Shown in pieces: positions 8,986 through 18,441 of a stretch of DNA of 64,000 nt. Position 1 is the stretch's first letter; each line of letters starts with the position of its first letter. The translations under genes and the position numbers were made by a program. This stretch comes from Syntrophomonadaceae bacterium (GTDB lineage Bacteria; Bacillota; Syntrophomonadia; Syntrophomonadales; Syntrophomonadaceae), in NCBI GenBank assembly GCA_012515055.1, contig JAAYZA010000124.1, positions 1 through 64,000 on the forward strand, given 5' to 3'. Below the pieces are notes generated by a model, which saw only the letters and a program-made list of their open reading frames with translations, made no database searches and was not told the DNA's origin.

Positions 8986-10764
8986 ATGTCAAATCAAACT
9001 AATATAGATAAAGCTGATGCAGTAGGCAACTATCTCAGCCTCTACTTTGGCCAGAATCAGGGAGTTCGCTTGGGCGAAAGCACGGTGGTCAGCAGGAAAG
9101 CTCATGCCCGAATGCCGGAAAAAAGGCTAAAAGGGCAGATCAAGATTTTGCTCAATCGGGACGCGGGGAAAACTTTTCTGGATTTTGTTGATGAAGATCA
9201 GGTAGTGCATATCGATGTATATCACAAAGAAGGCGAGATAGATCCAGTTGCAGTGGCCCGGGTCATATTCCAGGCTATAGATGAAAATTTCCTGGAAAAG
9301 GACCCCATGCTGAAATATAATGATGATGAACGTTTCCGCATGGTAATGGAATATGCCAATAAAATTTATGTTACCACCAGTATGGGACGTGGAGTTTTAT
9401 ATGATCTCTGCCAGAATATCGTCAAACCCTATATTGAGGGAGAGGAAGGCCGGGATCATGTTCATATTCTGGCCCGTTTTAACCGGGAAGAGTATTATAT
9501 GGTATATATAATCGCCGAGGCCGTCGAAGAACTGGTCATTGCTTCCGATGTTAAACTGGCCAAAGTCCGCAACATAAATCATGGCAACCAGAAACAAAAA
9601 CAAGAAGATTTTTCCGGATACATCAAAATCCCCTGGAAGAAGATCAGGGGCCAGAATGCCATGGCCTTGCCGGATAAAGAAAACGTAAATCAATTGATTA
9701 TTAAAATGGCGGAGAAATTCGGCGGCGTTGAAGAAATCCAGGAGTTTATGGAAAGCTATTCAACCAATATATTCAAACGCAAAGGCATCGACCAGCAAAA
9801 GAAAAAATGGGGCGATGTGGAAGAATTTGTCCAGCAGCTGGAAGAACTGGAGATTATCCAGAATACTCCTTTTGGGAAAGTACTGACCAGAAATGGAGCC
9901 CGGCTCAAGGATTTTGTTGTCAATCATAAATGTGAGCTGGAAACAGAAATAAGGAAGAACATTCGTAAAATACCGGCTAAAGGCAGCAGCCGTTTTAAAA
10001 AACTGGGAGAAGTGAATCAGAATTCTTCCCATATAGAATTTACCAACCGCAATAAAACCATAAATAATCCCTATAAAAATTGGTCGGGGGATCTGGCGGT
10101 GCCGGAAACCATTGTCCAGGCCAAAAAGAACAGTATGATGCGGGGGGATAAGCGTCTCACCATCCAGAAAGAAGATCTGCATTTTTACAGCAAAAAACAA
10201 TATATCCCTATTGATGTTTGTCTGTTAATAGATGCCTCCGGCAGTATGGCCGGCGACAAAAGACAGGCAGCCTGCTATCTGGCTGAACATTTGCTCCTGA
10301 CGGGCAAGGAAAAAGTTGCCGTTGTTACCTTTCAGGAAAGGAGCAGCCGGGTGGTGGTACCTTTTACACGCAATCAAAGGGTACTCAGCAAGGGACTGGC
10401 CAGTATAAGTCCGGCAGGCCTTACACCACTGGCAGACGGGATCATGACGGCAGTCAACCTTATTAAGGAAAACCGGGTCAGGAATCCCTTACTGGTATTG
10501 ATAACGGATGGAATACCCAATTCAGCTCTATGGACACTGGACCCCAAGGCAGATGCCCTGGAGGCCGCCGCCCATATACCGGATAACAAAATTCGGCTGA
10601 TTTGCATCGGAGTGGAATCCAACAGTCAATACCTGGAGAAACTGGCCAATCGCGCCCATGGATCATTATACCTGGTTGATGACCTGAACAGGGATAATCT
10701 GATTAATATCGTCCGTTATGAAAAGAAAAACATGACCGAGTCTCATGCTAAATATAAAATCTAA
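8986..10764 (+). CDS. VWA-domain protein, ChlD/BchD-like partner of AAA+ ATPase
   Basis: The 592-residue protein has a C-terminal von Willebrand A domain with an intact metal-ion-dependent adhesion site: D416-x-S418-x-S420 in DASGSM, a threonine in PAGLTPLADGI and an aspartate in LITDGIPN. The N-terminal ~400 residues are charged and helical without a motif I recognise. The order AAA+ then VWA with a 20-bp gap copies the chelatase I/D arrangement, in which the AAA ring remodels a client presented by the VWA subunit. The client is unknown. A strong terminator follows. Confidence 0.8.
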   Translation: MSNQTNIDKADAVGNYLSLYFGQNQGVRLGESTVVSRKAHARMPEKRLKGQIKILLNRDAGKTFLDFVDEDQVVHIDVYHKEGEIDPVAVARVIFQAIDENFLEKDPMLKYNDDERFRMVMEYANKIYVTTSMGRGVLYDLCQNIVKPYIEGEEGRDHVHILARFNREEYYMVYIIAEAVEELVIASDVKLAKVRNINHGNQKQKQEDFSGYIKIPWKKIRGQNAMALPDKENVNQLIIKMAEKFGGVEEIQEFMESYSTNIFKRKGIDQQKKKWGDVEEFVQQLEELEIIQNTPFGKVLTRNGARLKDFVVNHKCELETEIRKNIRKIPAKGSSRFKKLGEVNQNSSHIEFTNRNKTINNPYKNWSGDLAVPETIVQAKKNSMMRGDKRLTIQKEDLHFYSKKQYIPIDVCLLIDASGSMAGDKRQAACYLAEHLLLTGKEKVAVVTFQERSSRVVVPFTRNQRVLSKGLASISPAGLTPLADGIMTAVNLIKENRVRNPLLVLITDGIPNSALWTLDPKADALEAAAHIPDNKIRLICIGVESNSQYLEKLANRAHGSLYLVDDLNRDNLINIVRYEKKNMTESHAKYKI

Positions 10765-10826
10765 ATATGTGAAAATTAGCGAATAAAGATTGGTACTCGT
10801 ATCAATTTTTGTTAACTCCTCCTTTT

Positions 10827-10859
10827 GGGGGTGCCTGTTGAGGTGCCCCCTCTTTTTTT
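10827..10859 (+). terminator. rho-independent terminator of the AAA/VWA operon
   Basis: GGGGGTGCCT and AGGTGCCCCC form a 10-bp stem with two G-U pairs and a GTTG loop (10827-10850), followed by TCTTTTTTT. Confidence 0.9.
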
Positions 10860-10923
10860 CTGTCAGGTTATATTTTCCTTCATTGATTCGTATCTTTTTA
10901 ATAGCGAAAGGGAGGGAAGAATT

Positions 10924-11517
10924 ATGCGAATAAATTTAAGAGGAATCACCGTCATATTGATAGCTGTTTTGTGTCTGGTTAATACAGGCTGTACTGAAAA
11001 CCCTAAAAATGAAATGGTGAAAAGCTGGCAGGAGCTGGTCAGATTATTGCCGGAGAATCAAAAGACCGCTGCACCGGAAGAAGAATTGCCAGCCGCTGAA
11101 ACAATAACCCTGGGTGAAAGCATCGATGTAAAACTATATTTTGTGTCGGCAGATGGTGCGGGTCTGGAAGCAGAAATGCGGACAATACCCAAAACAGAGG
11201 GTCTGGCCCGACAAACCCTCCAGGAATTGATCAAGGGACCGAAAAACAAAAATTTAAGCAGCCCCCTGCCGGCGGGGGTCGAACTTCTGGATATAAATAT
11301 AAAGCCGGAGGGTTTGTGTATCATAGATCTTAATTCGCTGGCCAAAAAAGTGGATGATGAAAAGCAGGAACAAATGATGGTTTACGCTCTGGTCAATACT
11401 GTCGGCCAGTTTCCTGCGGTGCAGGAAGTGACATTCATGATCAACGGGGAAAAAATTCATCAATTAGGAGGATATATGGATCTGTCCGCACCAATAGAAC
11501 CGGATTACAGTTTATAA
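10924..11517 (+). CDS. gerM: GerM-domain lipoprotein
   Basis: This 197-residue protein begins with a lipoprotein signal peptide: two charged residues, a hydrophobic stretch and a lipobox VNTGC, with C23 as the lipidated residue. The mature part is a GerMN (sporulation/spore germination) domain, VKLYFVSADGAGL to QEVTFMINGEKI. In Bacillus subtilis gerM lies next to racE and rph, and the same neighbourhood (murI, rph, rdgB, yfcE-like) follows here. The start at 10924 follows GGGAGGGAAG; a longer frame would begin inside the preceding terminator and lose the signal peptide. Confidence 0.85.
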   Translation: MRINLRGITVILIAVLCLVNTGCTENPKNEMVKSWQELVRLLPENQKTAAPEEELPAAETITLGESIDVKLYFVSADGAGLEAEMRTIPKTEGLARQTLQELIKGPKNKNLSSPLPAGVELLDINIKPEGLCIIDLNSLAKKVDDEKQEQMMVYALVNTVGQFPAVQEVTFMINGEKIHQLGGYMDLSAPIEPDYSL

Positions 11518-11548
11518 AGGCGGATTTAAATCAATTTGCAGTTGACTG

Positions 11549-11590
11549 AAGGAGCAGTTATAGTTTTATTACTGAGGCTGTCTCCTTTTG
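11549..11590 (+). terminator. Hairpin after gerM, possible terminator
   Basis: AAGGAGCAG (11549-11557) pairs with CTG-T-CTCCTT (11578-11587, one bulged base), followed by a short TTTT. The loop is long, so termination may be partial. Confidence 0.4.
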
Positions 11591-11691
11591 TTTGTCCGCA
11601 TAACCATCATAGTTTTGCTGGAATATAAAGATCAAAAGTGATACATTTATGTATGAATTGCAATGCATAAATCATCGAATGAGGTGTTTCT

Positions 11692-12510
11692 TTGTTAAAA
11701 ACCGATCCAATTGGCATATTTGATTCGGGTGTGGGCGGCTTGACCGTTGTTAAGTCTTTAGTGGATAAAATGCCGGAGGAAAACCTGGTCTATTTTGGTG
11801 ATACTGCCCATATCCCCTATGGAGAAAAGACCCGGGAGCAGCTATTGACCTATGCGGAAGAGATCATGGAATTCATGCTGGCCAGGGGATGCAAAGCTGT
11901 AGTGGTAGCTTGCGGCACCCATTCCTCCGTCACCCTTCCTGCTATTATAAATAATTACCGGCTGCCCCTGCTGGGGGTAGTGGAAGTGGCGGCCCGACAG
12001 GCAGCAGCTGCCACCCGCAATGGAAGAATCGGAGTGGCGGCAACCCAGGCAACAGTGAATAGCCAGGCTTTTACCAGAAGTATCAACAATCTGGAAGAAG
12101 AAATTGAAGTCCTGGAGATAGCCTGCCCCCGGCTGGTACCTTTAGTGGAAGCAGGCCAGCTGACAGGAAAAGAATTGGAAAGGGCAATAAAGGAGTATTT
12201 CGATCCCCTTTTGGCCTGGCAGGCTGATACAGTTATCCTGGGCTGTACCCACTATCCCTTTGCAGCCCCGGCTATAAAAAGGTACACCGGTGACAGGATG
12301 AACCTTATCGACACAGCGGATGCTACTATAAATGAATTAAAAAAGATTCTGGCCGGCCGTGATCTGGTCAACGACAGCGGTCAAACTCCCCGCCGCCGAT
12401 TTTATGTAAGCGGGGAAGACACTTCTTTTTATAAAGTGGGCAGAATATTGATGGGCGATATCATTGATAAAGTAGAAAAAATAGATATCAGCAAGAAGAT
12501 GGAGCAATAG
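11692..12510 (+). CDS. murI: Glutamate racemase
   Basis: The 272-residue protein interconverts L- and D-glutamate for peptidoglycan. It has the GIFDSGVGGLTV N-terminus with catalytic Asp-Ser, the first catalytic cysteine C74 in VVACGTHSS and the second, C185, in ILGCTHYPF. The first cysteine motif reads CGT rather than the usual CNT. The start is TTG, eleven bases after GAGGTG begins. Its stop codon directly abuts the next start, so murI heads a transcriptional unit with the dehydratase-like gene. Confidence 0.9.
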   Translation: MLKTDPIGIFDSGVGGLTVVKSLVDKMPEENLVYFGDTAHIPYGEKTREQLLTYAEEIMEFMLARGCKAVVVACGTHSSVTLPAIINNYRLPLLGVVEVAARQAAAATRNGRIGVAATQATVNSQAFTRSINNLEEEIEVLEIACPRLVPLVEAGQLTGKELERAIKEYFDPLLAWQADTVILGCTHYPFAAPAIKRYTGDRMNLIDTADATINELKKILAGRDLVNDSGQTPRRRFYVSGEDTSFYKVGRILMGDIIDKVEKIDISKKMEQ

Positions 12511-13485
12511 ATGGAACGGATCGCTTTTACAACTTCAATCCCGGTAGAGATATTACTGGCGGCCCAAAAAATACCGGTGGATCTAAACAATGTTTTCATT
12601 ACTGATCCCCGGGCGGCTGTAATGGTGGAAAAGGCAGAAGAGGCCGGCTATCCCCGCAATACCTGTGGATGGATCAAAGGCTTATACACAGCAGCACTGG
12701 AAAGCCGGCCGGAAGCAGTTATTGCAGTTATGCAGGGGGATTGCAGCAATACCCTGGCATTGATGGAAACTTTGCAGTTAAAAGGTGTGCCGACGATTCC
12801 CTTTGCTTTTCCTTTCGAACGTGATGCAGAAATGCTGCAGCTGCAGATTAAAAAATTACAGGATTATTTCGCTGCCGGGGGGGCAGCAATCCATGAGGTT
12901 AAAAAACAACTGGATGAAATCCGGAAATTATGCCAGCAAATAGATGAAATGACCTGGAAGGATAATCTCGTCTCCGGGGGAGAAAATCATTATTATCTGG
13001 TTTCCTCCAGTGATTTCAACAGTGATCCCCTGCAGTTTAAACAGGACATGGAAAATTTTATTGCCGATGCCGGTCAGCGGGAACCTTTTCGGCAGGAAAT
13101 ACGCCTGGCTTATATCGGAGTGCCGCCCATATTTACTGATTTATATACCATGATCGAATCCATGGGGGCGCGGGTGGTTTTCAATGAAGTACAAAGACAA
13201 TTTTCCATGCCCTATAAAACGGCAGATATCAACCAGCAATATCTTATGTACACTTATCCCTATGGTGCTTTTGCCCGCCTGCAGGATATTCTGGAACAGA
13301 TCAGCCTGCGCCGGGTCGATGGGGTAATACATTATACCCAGACATTTTGTTTTCGCCAGATAGAAGATATGATTTTCCGGGAAAAGATCAAGCTGCCTTT
13401 TTTAACGCTGGAAGGCGAGGGACCTGGTAAATTGGATGGACGCAGCCGCATGAGACTGGAAGCATTTATCAACATGCTTAAATAA
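12511..13485 (+). CDS. 2-hydroxyacyl-CoA dehydratase family protein (HgdB/YjiM-like, single subunit)
   Basis: This 324-residue protein belongs to the family of the Fe-S dehydratase subunits (HgdA/HgdB, PF06050), with cysteines C52 (NTCGW), C78 (QGDCSN) and C280 (QTFCFR) spaced like the cluster ligands. It is shorter than the usual 370-420 residues and there is no second dehydratase subunit, unlike true 2-hydroxyglutaryl-CoA dehydratase. With the activase 13 bp downstream it more closely resembles the YjiM/YjiL-type or double-cubane-cluster protein pairs, which catalyse low-potential ATP-driven reductions. The substrate is unknown. Confidence 0.75.
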   Translation: MERIAFTTSIPVEILLAAQKIPVDLNNVFITDPRAAVMVEKAEEAGYPRNTCGWIKGLYTAALESRPEAVIAVMQGDCSNTLALMETLQLKGVPTIPFAFPFERDAEMLQLQIKKLQDYFAAGGAAIHEVKKQLDEIRKLCQQIDEMTWKDNLVSGGENHYYLVSSSDFNSDPLQFKQDMENFIADAGQREPFRQEIRLAYIGVPPIFTDLYTMIESMGARVVFNEVQRQFSMPYKTADINQQYLMYTYPYGAFARLQDILEQISLRRVDGVIHYTQTFCFRQIEDMIFREKIKLPFLTLEGEGPGKLDGRSRMRLEAFINMLK

Positions 13486-13498
13486 AGGTGAGGTAACA

Positions 13499-14245
13499 AT
13501 GATAGGAATAGACCTGGGCTCCCGGCATATAAAGATTGTACAGATGCTGGACGGAAAGATCATAAAAACTGCCATTTACGATACCATAAAATTCTACCGC
13601 CGCTGGGGGATGTCCGCTGACCAGAAGCTGCCAATCGATTGGGAGGAACTGGGTTTTGCCGCTGATGGCATTACTGCAACCGGATATGGGAAAATAGCAG
13701 TGGACATTGAAGGGGCAGTACATATACCGGAGATCCAGGCCCATGCCGCTGGTGCGGTATTCCAGACGGGACGGCATGATTTTACCCTGCTGGACATCGG
13801 CGGTCAGGATACGAAGATCATTATGGTACGAGGAGGCAAAGTAGCTGATTTTTTGACCAATGATCGCTGTGCAGCCAGCTCAGGTCGTTATATGGAAAAC
13901 ATGGCCCATGTACTGGGGATATCCTTGCAGGAACTGAGCAGTCATTATCAGGACCCGGTGAGCCTCAGCTCCACCTGTGCCATTTTTGGTGAGACCGAGA
14001 TCATCTCTAAAATCGTCGAAGGACATTCAATGAGCCAGCTGGCGGCAGGAGTGAATCATACCCTTTACCGGCGCTTTGCCACCCAGCTGAAACAACTGGG
14101 CAGTGACAAACTGCTGGTCAGCGGCGGCGGAGCATTTAATTCGGCCTTGATCAATATCATTGCCGGAGAAACCGGCTATGATACGCAGCGGCTAGAAAAT
14201 TATCAGTTCAATGGCGCCATAGGCTGCTGTGTTTATGGGGGTTAG
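13499..14245 (+). CDS. Acyl-CoA dehydratase activase (BadF/BadG/HgdC family ATPase)
   Basis: The 248-residue ASKHA-fold ATPase starts with the MIGIDLGSRHIKI phosphate loop and has LLDIGGQDTK and the LLVSGGGAFN motif. Cysteines C124 (NDRCAASSG) and C160 (STCAIFGE) are the conserved bridging ligands for one [4Fe-4S] cluster between two subunits. The protein should hydrolyse ATP to drive an electron into its partner, the dehydratase-like protein encoded just upstream. The start ATG follows AGGTGAGG. Confidence 0.85.
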   Translation: MIGIDLGSRHIKIVQMLDGKIIKTAIYDTIKFYRRWGMSADQKLPIDWEELGFAADGITATGYGKIAVDIEGAVHIPEIQAHAAGAVFQTGRHDFTLLDIGGQDTKIIMVRGGKVADFLTNDRCAASSGRYMENMAHVLGISLQELSSHYQDPVSLSSTCAIFGETEIISKIVEGHSMSQLAAGVNHTLYRRFATQLKQLGSDKLLVSGGGAFNSALINIIAGETGYDTQRLENYQFNGAIGCCVYGG

Positions 14246-14248
14246 AAA

Positions 14249-14989
14249 ATGGAACTTACAACCGTGGGCAGTTGGTCACCATATCCCCGCACCGGGGAAG
14301 CCTGTTCCGGCTATATACTGGAGGAAGGGGCCGCCCGAATACTGCTGGATTGCGGGCATGGGGTGTTTTCCCATCTGGGCAGATATATGGACCCTTTACA
14401 ATTGGACGCAGTTTTCATCAGTCATTTCCACCCGGACCATTGTGCGGATCTGCAGGCCCTGAGGCATTTTATGCGGGGAGCCTTTATAAAAGGTCAGCGA
14501 ACCCGGCCCTTAAAGGTTTTTCTGCCTGATGATAACCAGGGAGATCTGGCTTACTGGCAGCAGATTAAGGAATTAGATATCATAATCGTCCAGGACAAAT
14601 GGTCATACCATTTATCAGATATAAAACTATCTTTTCACCTTATGTCCCACAGTATACTAACCTATGGGATCAAAGCTGAAACGGAACAAAGCAGTTTTTT
14701 TTATACAGCGGACACCAGTCTGGATGAGAGCCTGGTCGAGGCCTCACAGGGTGTTGACCTGCTGCTGGCGGAAACCACCTTTCGCAGCTTTGAACAGGAT
14801 CTGGCAGCAGCAACCGGCCATATGACAACAGCTGATGCAGCTTATTGGGCCCAAAAGGCTGACGCGGGGAAACTGCTGGCCGGTCATTTCTGGCCCGGCT
14901 TTGACCAGCAGGAACTGCGTGCTGATCTGGCCGCTTTGTATGAGGGGCAGTTTGAAATGGCTGCCGCCGGCCTCAAGCTGCAAATATAA
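14249..14989 (+). CDS. MBL-fold metallohydrolase (YhfI-like)
   Basis: The 246-residue metallo-beta-lactamase-fold protein has the metal motif HFHPDHCAD (H-x-H-x-D-H) at about residues 54-61, a DCGHG strand before it and downstream metal ligands in ADTSLDES and AGHFWPG. It resembles the RNase Z/YhfI group, but there is no exosite arm, so a general phosphodiesterase or hydrolase role is as likely. Only 3 bp separate it from the activase, which suggests co-transcription. Confidence 0.75.
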   Translation: MELTTVGSWSPYPRTGEACSGYILEEGAARILLDCGHGVFSHLGRYMDPLQLDAVFISHFHPDHCADLQALRHFMRGAFIKGQRTRPLKVFLPDDNQGDLAYWQQIKELDIIIVQDKWSYHLSDIKLSFHLMSHSILTYGIKAETEQSSFFYTADTSLDESLVEASQGVDLLLAETTFRSFEQDLAAATGHMTTADAAYWAQKADAGKLLAGHFWPGFDQQELRADLAALYEGQFEMAAAGLKLQI

Positions 14990-15079
14990 AATATTCTGGA
15001 AAAACAATGGTCGTATTGACTGGCAGCGCCATTTGCCGGCTTTTAATAAAATATCAATTCTTATGTATGGAGGTACACT

Positions 15080-15811
15080 ATGAATAGACCAAATAACAGA
15101 AACTACGATCAGCTCAGACCGGTTGCCATAATTCCGGGGTATTTAAAACACCCCGATGGTTCAGTATTGATCGAAGCGGGCGATACCAGGGTGTTATGTT
15201 CCGCCATGGTGGAAGAAAAAGTCCCCTCCTTTCTTAAAGGGTCTGGAACTGGCTGGGTGACGGCCGAGTATTCTTTACTGCCTTCATCAACGGAAACCCG
15301 TACCCAAAGAGAAGCCTCCCGGGGAAGAATCAGCGGGCGCACTTCGGAGATCCAGAGGCTGATCGGCCGCTCATTAAGGGCAGTAGTTGATCTGGAGAAA
15401 CTGGGGGAAAGGACCATCTGGATCGATTGTGATGTGATCCAGGCTGACGGCGGAACCAGAACAGCTTCGGTGACGGGAGCTTTCGTCGCTTTATATCTGG
15501 CCTTGAATAAATTGTACCAACAGGGGGTTTTAGAAAAGATCCCGGTCATCGATTTTGTCGGGGCGATAAGTGTCGGACTGGTAGATGGTTCATTGCTGCT
15601 GGATCTGGAATACAGCGAAGATTACCGCGCTGATGTTGACATGAATGTGGTAATGACCGGCAGCGGAAATTTTATCGAAATCCAGGGTACGGCAGAAGGA
15701 ATTTCTTTTAATAAAAAAGAACTTGATGAAATGTTAAATCTGGCGGGCCGGGGAATTGAAGAATTGATAGCCCTGCAAAAACAAATACTGGGAGTAAAAC
15801 CAGGTGAATAA
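15080..15811 (+). CDS. rph: Ribonuclease PH
   Basis: This 243-residue phosphorolytic 3'-exonuclease trims tRNA 3' ends. Typical features are [34 protein letters not shown] (substrate-binding arginines) and [21 protein letters not shown] with the catalytic aspartates. The length is normal. It overlaps rdgB by 8 bp, and the rph-rdgB-phosphoesterase order is that of B. subtilis rph-ysnA-ysnB. Confidence 0.95.
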   Translation: MNRPNNRNYDQLRPVAIIPGYLKHPDGSVLIEAGDTRVLCSAMVEEKVPSFLKGSGTGWVTAEYSLLPSSTETRTQREASRGRISGRTSEIQRLIGRSLRAVVDLEKLGERTIWIDCDVIQADGGTRTASVTGAFVALYLALNKLYQQGVLEKIPVIDFVGAISVGLVDGSLLLDLEYSEDYRADVDMNVVMTGSGNFIEIQGTAEGISFNKKELDEMLNLAGRGIEELIALQKQILGVKPGE

Positions 15812-16400
15812 AATACTACTGGCAACCCGCAATCAAGGGAAAAAAAGAGAAATGGAGCAGCTCTTACAGGATCTGCCCCTGGAGATCATAACACTGGCTG
15901 ATATAGAGGACCTGCCGGAAATCATTGAAGACGGCACTACCTTTGCAGAAAACGCCAGTAAAAAAGCGGGGCAGACTGCAGCTGCCAGCGGCTATGTCTG
16001 CCTGGCCGATGATTCCGGATTGGTGGTCGATGCTCTGGGTGGCAGACCGGGGATCTATTCGGCTCGCTTTGCCGGGGAAGAGGCTGATGATGGTAAAAAT
16101 AATGAAAAATTATTGTCCCTGCTGGAAAATGTCGAGGAAGAAAAACGCCAGGCCCGTTTCGTCTGCGCCATTGCTGTCAGTGACCCGCAAGGCATTATCC
16201 GGGTAGTGACCGGGGTCTGTGAAGGCATGATCGCTATGGAAGGCAAGGGAACAGGGGGATTCGGCTATGATCCCCTTTTTATTCCGCTGGGCAGCAGCAG
16301 GAGTTTTGCCCAGCTGTCACCGGAAGAAAAAAATGCTATCAGTCACCGGGCCCAGGCCTTGAAGAAAGCACGGAAATTATTGGAGGAATTATTCCCATGA
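15804..16400 (+). CDS. rdgB: Non-canonical purine NTP pyrophosphatase (RdgB/HAM1)
   Basis: The 198-residue house-cleaning enzyme removes dITP, XTP and similar nucleotides. The signature is the N-terminal [13 protein letters not shown], followed by [20 protein letters not shown] and GGFGYDPLF. It uses a GTG start inside the end of rph, with GGGAG about ten bases upstream. Confidence 0.95.
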   Translation: MNKILLATRNQGKKREMEQLLQDLPLEIITLADIEDLPEIIEDGTTFAENASKKAGQTAAASGYVCLADDSGLVVDALGGRPGIYSARFAGEEADDGKNNEKLLSLLENVEEEKRQARFVCAIAVSDPQGIIRVVTGVCEGMIAMEGKGTGGFGYDPLFIPLGSSRSFAQLSPEEKNAISHRAQALKKARKLLEELFP

Positions 16401-16418
16401 TTTTTAGGGGGGACTTCT

Positions 16419-16883
16419 ATGCGAATTTTGGCGGCGGGGGATACCCACGGACAGATCAGTCCCCTTATAAATGAAATAAAGCTGCCGGAGTTTGACTATA
16501 TGTTTTTTACCGGAGATTTTATTGCTGATGCCGGCAGGATAGCCAGAAGAAAAGCCTTAAAATATAAGGGGGTACGTGGTAACTGTGATCCAAAAACCGG
16601 TCATGAAGAACAAATTATTGAAATGGATGGTAAAAGGTTTTACCTGATCCATGGGCATCAACTAGCGGTAAAAAAGGATTATGATCTTTTATGGCAGCGG
16701 GGCGTTGAATTAAGAGCCGATATGGTCATTTTCGGGCATACTCATAAAGCATACTGCGAAAAAATTGACGGAATATGGCTGCTGAATCCCGGCAGTCCCT
16801 CTTATCCCCGTTCCAGTTCTGCAGCTTATGCGGTAATCACCATTAGTGCAGGACGAATACATCCGCAGATTGTAGAATTTTAG
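16419..16883 (+). CDS. YfcE/MJ0936-family metallophosphodiesterase
   Basis: The 154-residue calcineurin-like phosphoesterase has the metal motifs AGDTHG, FTGDF, GVRGNCD, IHGH and FGHTH in order. It corresponds to B. subtilis YsnB by position after rdgB. Members hydrolyse small phosphodiesters; the physiological substrate is not known. The start ATG follows AGGGGGG. Confidence 0.85.
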   Translation: MRILAAGDTHGQISPLINEIKLPEFDYMFFTGDFIADAGRIARRKALKYKGVRGNCDPKTGHEEQIIEMDGKRFYLIHGHQLAVKKDYDLLWQRGVELRADMVIFGHTHKAYCEKIDGIWLLNPGSPSYPRSSSAAYAVITISAGRIHPQIVEF

Positions 16884-16919
16884 AAACTAACCTGTTTATA
16901 TGGAGGAGGAACGACGAAA

Positions 16920-18017
16920 GTGAGTTTAAAAAGGACCAAACTCTATGATATGCATGTGGAATATGGCGGCAAAATGGTGGATTTTGGCGGTTGGGAACTC
17001 CCCGTGCAATATGCGGGAATAATCAAGGAACACAATATGGTCAGGCAGAAAGCTGGTCTTTTCGATGTTTCCCATATGGGGGAGATAGAAATCAAAGGTG
17101 ATCAGGCGGAGGATTTTATCCAGTACCTGATGACCAATGATGTTAAAACCATTAAGGATAATCAGGTGCAGTATTCTTTGATGTGTTATCCCCATGGGGG
17201 AGTTGTGGATGATTTGGTAATATACCGGTTTTCCCGGGAACATTATCTGCTGGTGGTCAATGCTGCCAATACGGATAAGGATTTTGACTGGATCCAACTA
17301 AATTACCAGGAGGGTTTTTCCGGTTTAATCATCGAGAATGTATCTGAGCAATACAGCCAGCTGGCACTGCAGGGGCCGGCAGCGGAGGATATATTACAAA
17401 AGATTTGCAGTATTGATTTAAAGGATATAAAATATTTCTGGTTTAATCCCCGGGTAAAACTGGCGGGCATCGATTGCCTGGTCTCCCGCACAGGTTACAC
17501 AGGGGAAGATGGTTTCGAGGTTTATACCAGTGGGGATGCGTCTGTAATATGGGAGGAAATCTTAAAGGCCGGCGGGGAAGATGTGGCCCCGATTGGCCTG
17601 GGGGCCCGTGATACTTTAAGATTTGAGGCCAAACTGCCCCTGTACGGGCAGGAAATCAATGAAGATATCAGCCCCCTGGAAGCCGGTTTGGGCTATTTTG
17701 TCAAACTGGATAAAGCAAATTTTATCGGCCGGGAAGCGCTGAAAGCCCAGCAGCAGACTGGTGGCGGCAGGGTTACGGTCCAATTTGAAATGGTGGGCAA
17801 AGGGATCCCCCGCTCGCATTATCAGGTAGAAAAAGACGGTGTTAATATTGGCTGGGTAACAACCGGGGCCTTTGCCCCTGCTTTGAACAAAAACCTGGGA
17901 CTGGCCCTCATTAAATCTGAATTCAATGTAAACGAAGGTGCAATGGATATTATCATCCGGGATAAGAAAATACCCGCCAGGATAAGACCGGGAATATTCT
18001 ACAAAAGAAGTAAATAA
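16920..18017 (+). CDS. gcvT: Aminomethyltransferase, glycine cleavage T protein
   Basis: This 365-residue protein transfers the aminomethyl group from lipoyl-H protein to tetrahydrofolate, releasing ammonia. It shows the VDFGGWELPVQY start, DVSHMGEI, the RTGYTGEDGFEV motif and the C-terminal LGLALI barrel. It starts with GTG after GGAGGAGG. It opens a compact operon with gcvH, gcvPA, gcvPB, lpdA and lplA. No glycine riboswitch is visible in the 36 bp before it. Confidence 0.95.
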   Translation: MSLKRTKLYDMHVEYGGKMVDFGGWELPVQYAGIIKEHNMVRQKAGLFDVSHMGEIEIKGDQAEDFIQYLMTNDVKTIKDNQVQYSLMCYPHGGVVDDLVIYRFSREHYLLVVNAANTDKDFDWIQLNYQEGFSGLIIENVSEQYSQLALQGPAAEDILQKICSIDLKDIKYFWFNPRVKLAGIDCLVSRTGYTGEDGFEVYTSGDASVIWEEILKAGGEDVAPIGLGARDTLRFEAKLPLYGQEINEDISPLEAGLGYFVKLDKANFIGREALKAQQQTGGGRVTVQFEMVGKGIPRSHYQVEKDGVNIGWVTTGAFAPALNKNLGLALIKSEFNVNEGAMDIIIRDKKIPARIRPGIFYKRSK

Positions 18018-18038
18018 GCAGAAAAAGGAGGAAGAGAA

Positions 18039-18428
18039 ATGAACGCAGCAGCGGAATTATTTTACACCGAAAGTCATGAATGGATCAGGATCGAGGGAGA
18101 AAAAGCCTATTGGGGAATCACTGATTATGCTCAGGAACACCTGGGAGATATAGTGTTTGTTGAACTGCCGGAAGCCGATATTGATATTGAGGCTGGTGAC
18201 CGGCTGGCAGTTATAGAATCGGTCAAAGCGGTTTCAGATGTTTACACGCCATTGAGCGGGACCATTATCCTGGTTAATGAAGATTTGGAAACCTCCCCGG
18301 AATTGCTCAACGAAGACCCCTATGAAAACTATATTGCGGTAATAGCATTCAGCGATATTAGCGAAAAAGAAAAATTAATGTCGGTATCACAATATGAAGC
18401 CTTCTGCCAGGAAGAAGACAAAAAATAA
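18039..18428 (+). CDS. gcvH: Glycine cleavage H protein
   Basis: The 129-residue lipoyl carrier shuttles the aminomethyl group between the P and T proteins. The lipoylated lysine is K63 in IESVKAVSD. The opening SHEWIRIEGEKAYWGITDYAQ is the standard H-protein signature. AAAGGAGGAAG stands just before the ATG. Confidence 0.95.
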   Translation: MNAAAELFYTESHEWIRIEGEKAYWGITDYAQEHLGDIVFVELPEADIDIEAGDRLAVIESVKAVSDVYTPLSGTIILVNEDLETSPELLNEDPYENYIAVIAFSDISEKEKLMSVSQYEAFCQEEDKK

Positions 18429-18441
18429 GGAGGATTCTTTA

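Noticed and set aside
10825-10923. Longer start of gerM upstream of the signal peptide
   Set aside because: The extension reads through the preceding terminator hairpin and removes the lipoprotein signal from the N-terminus.
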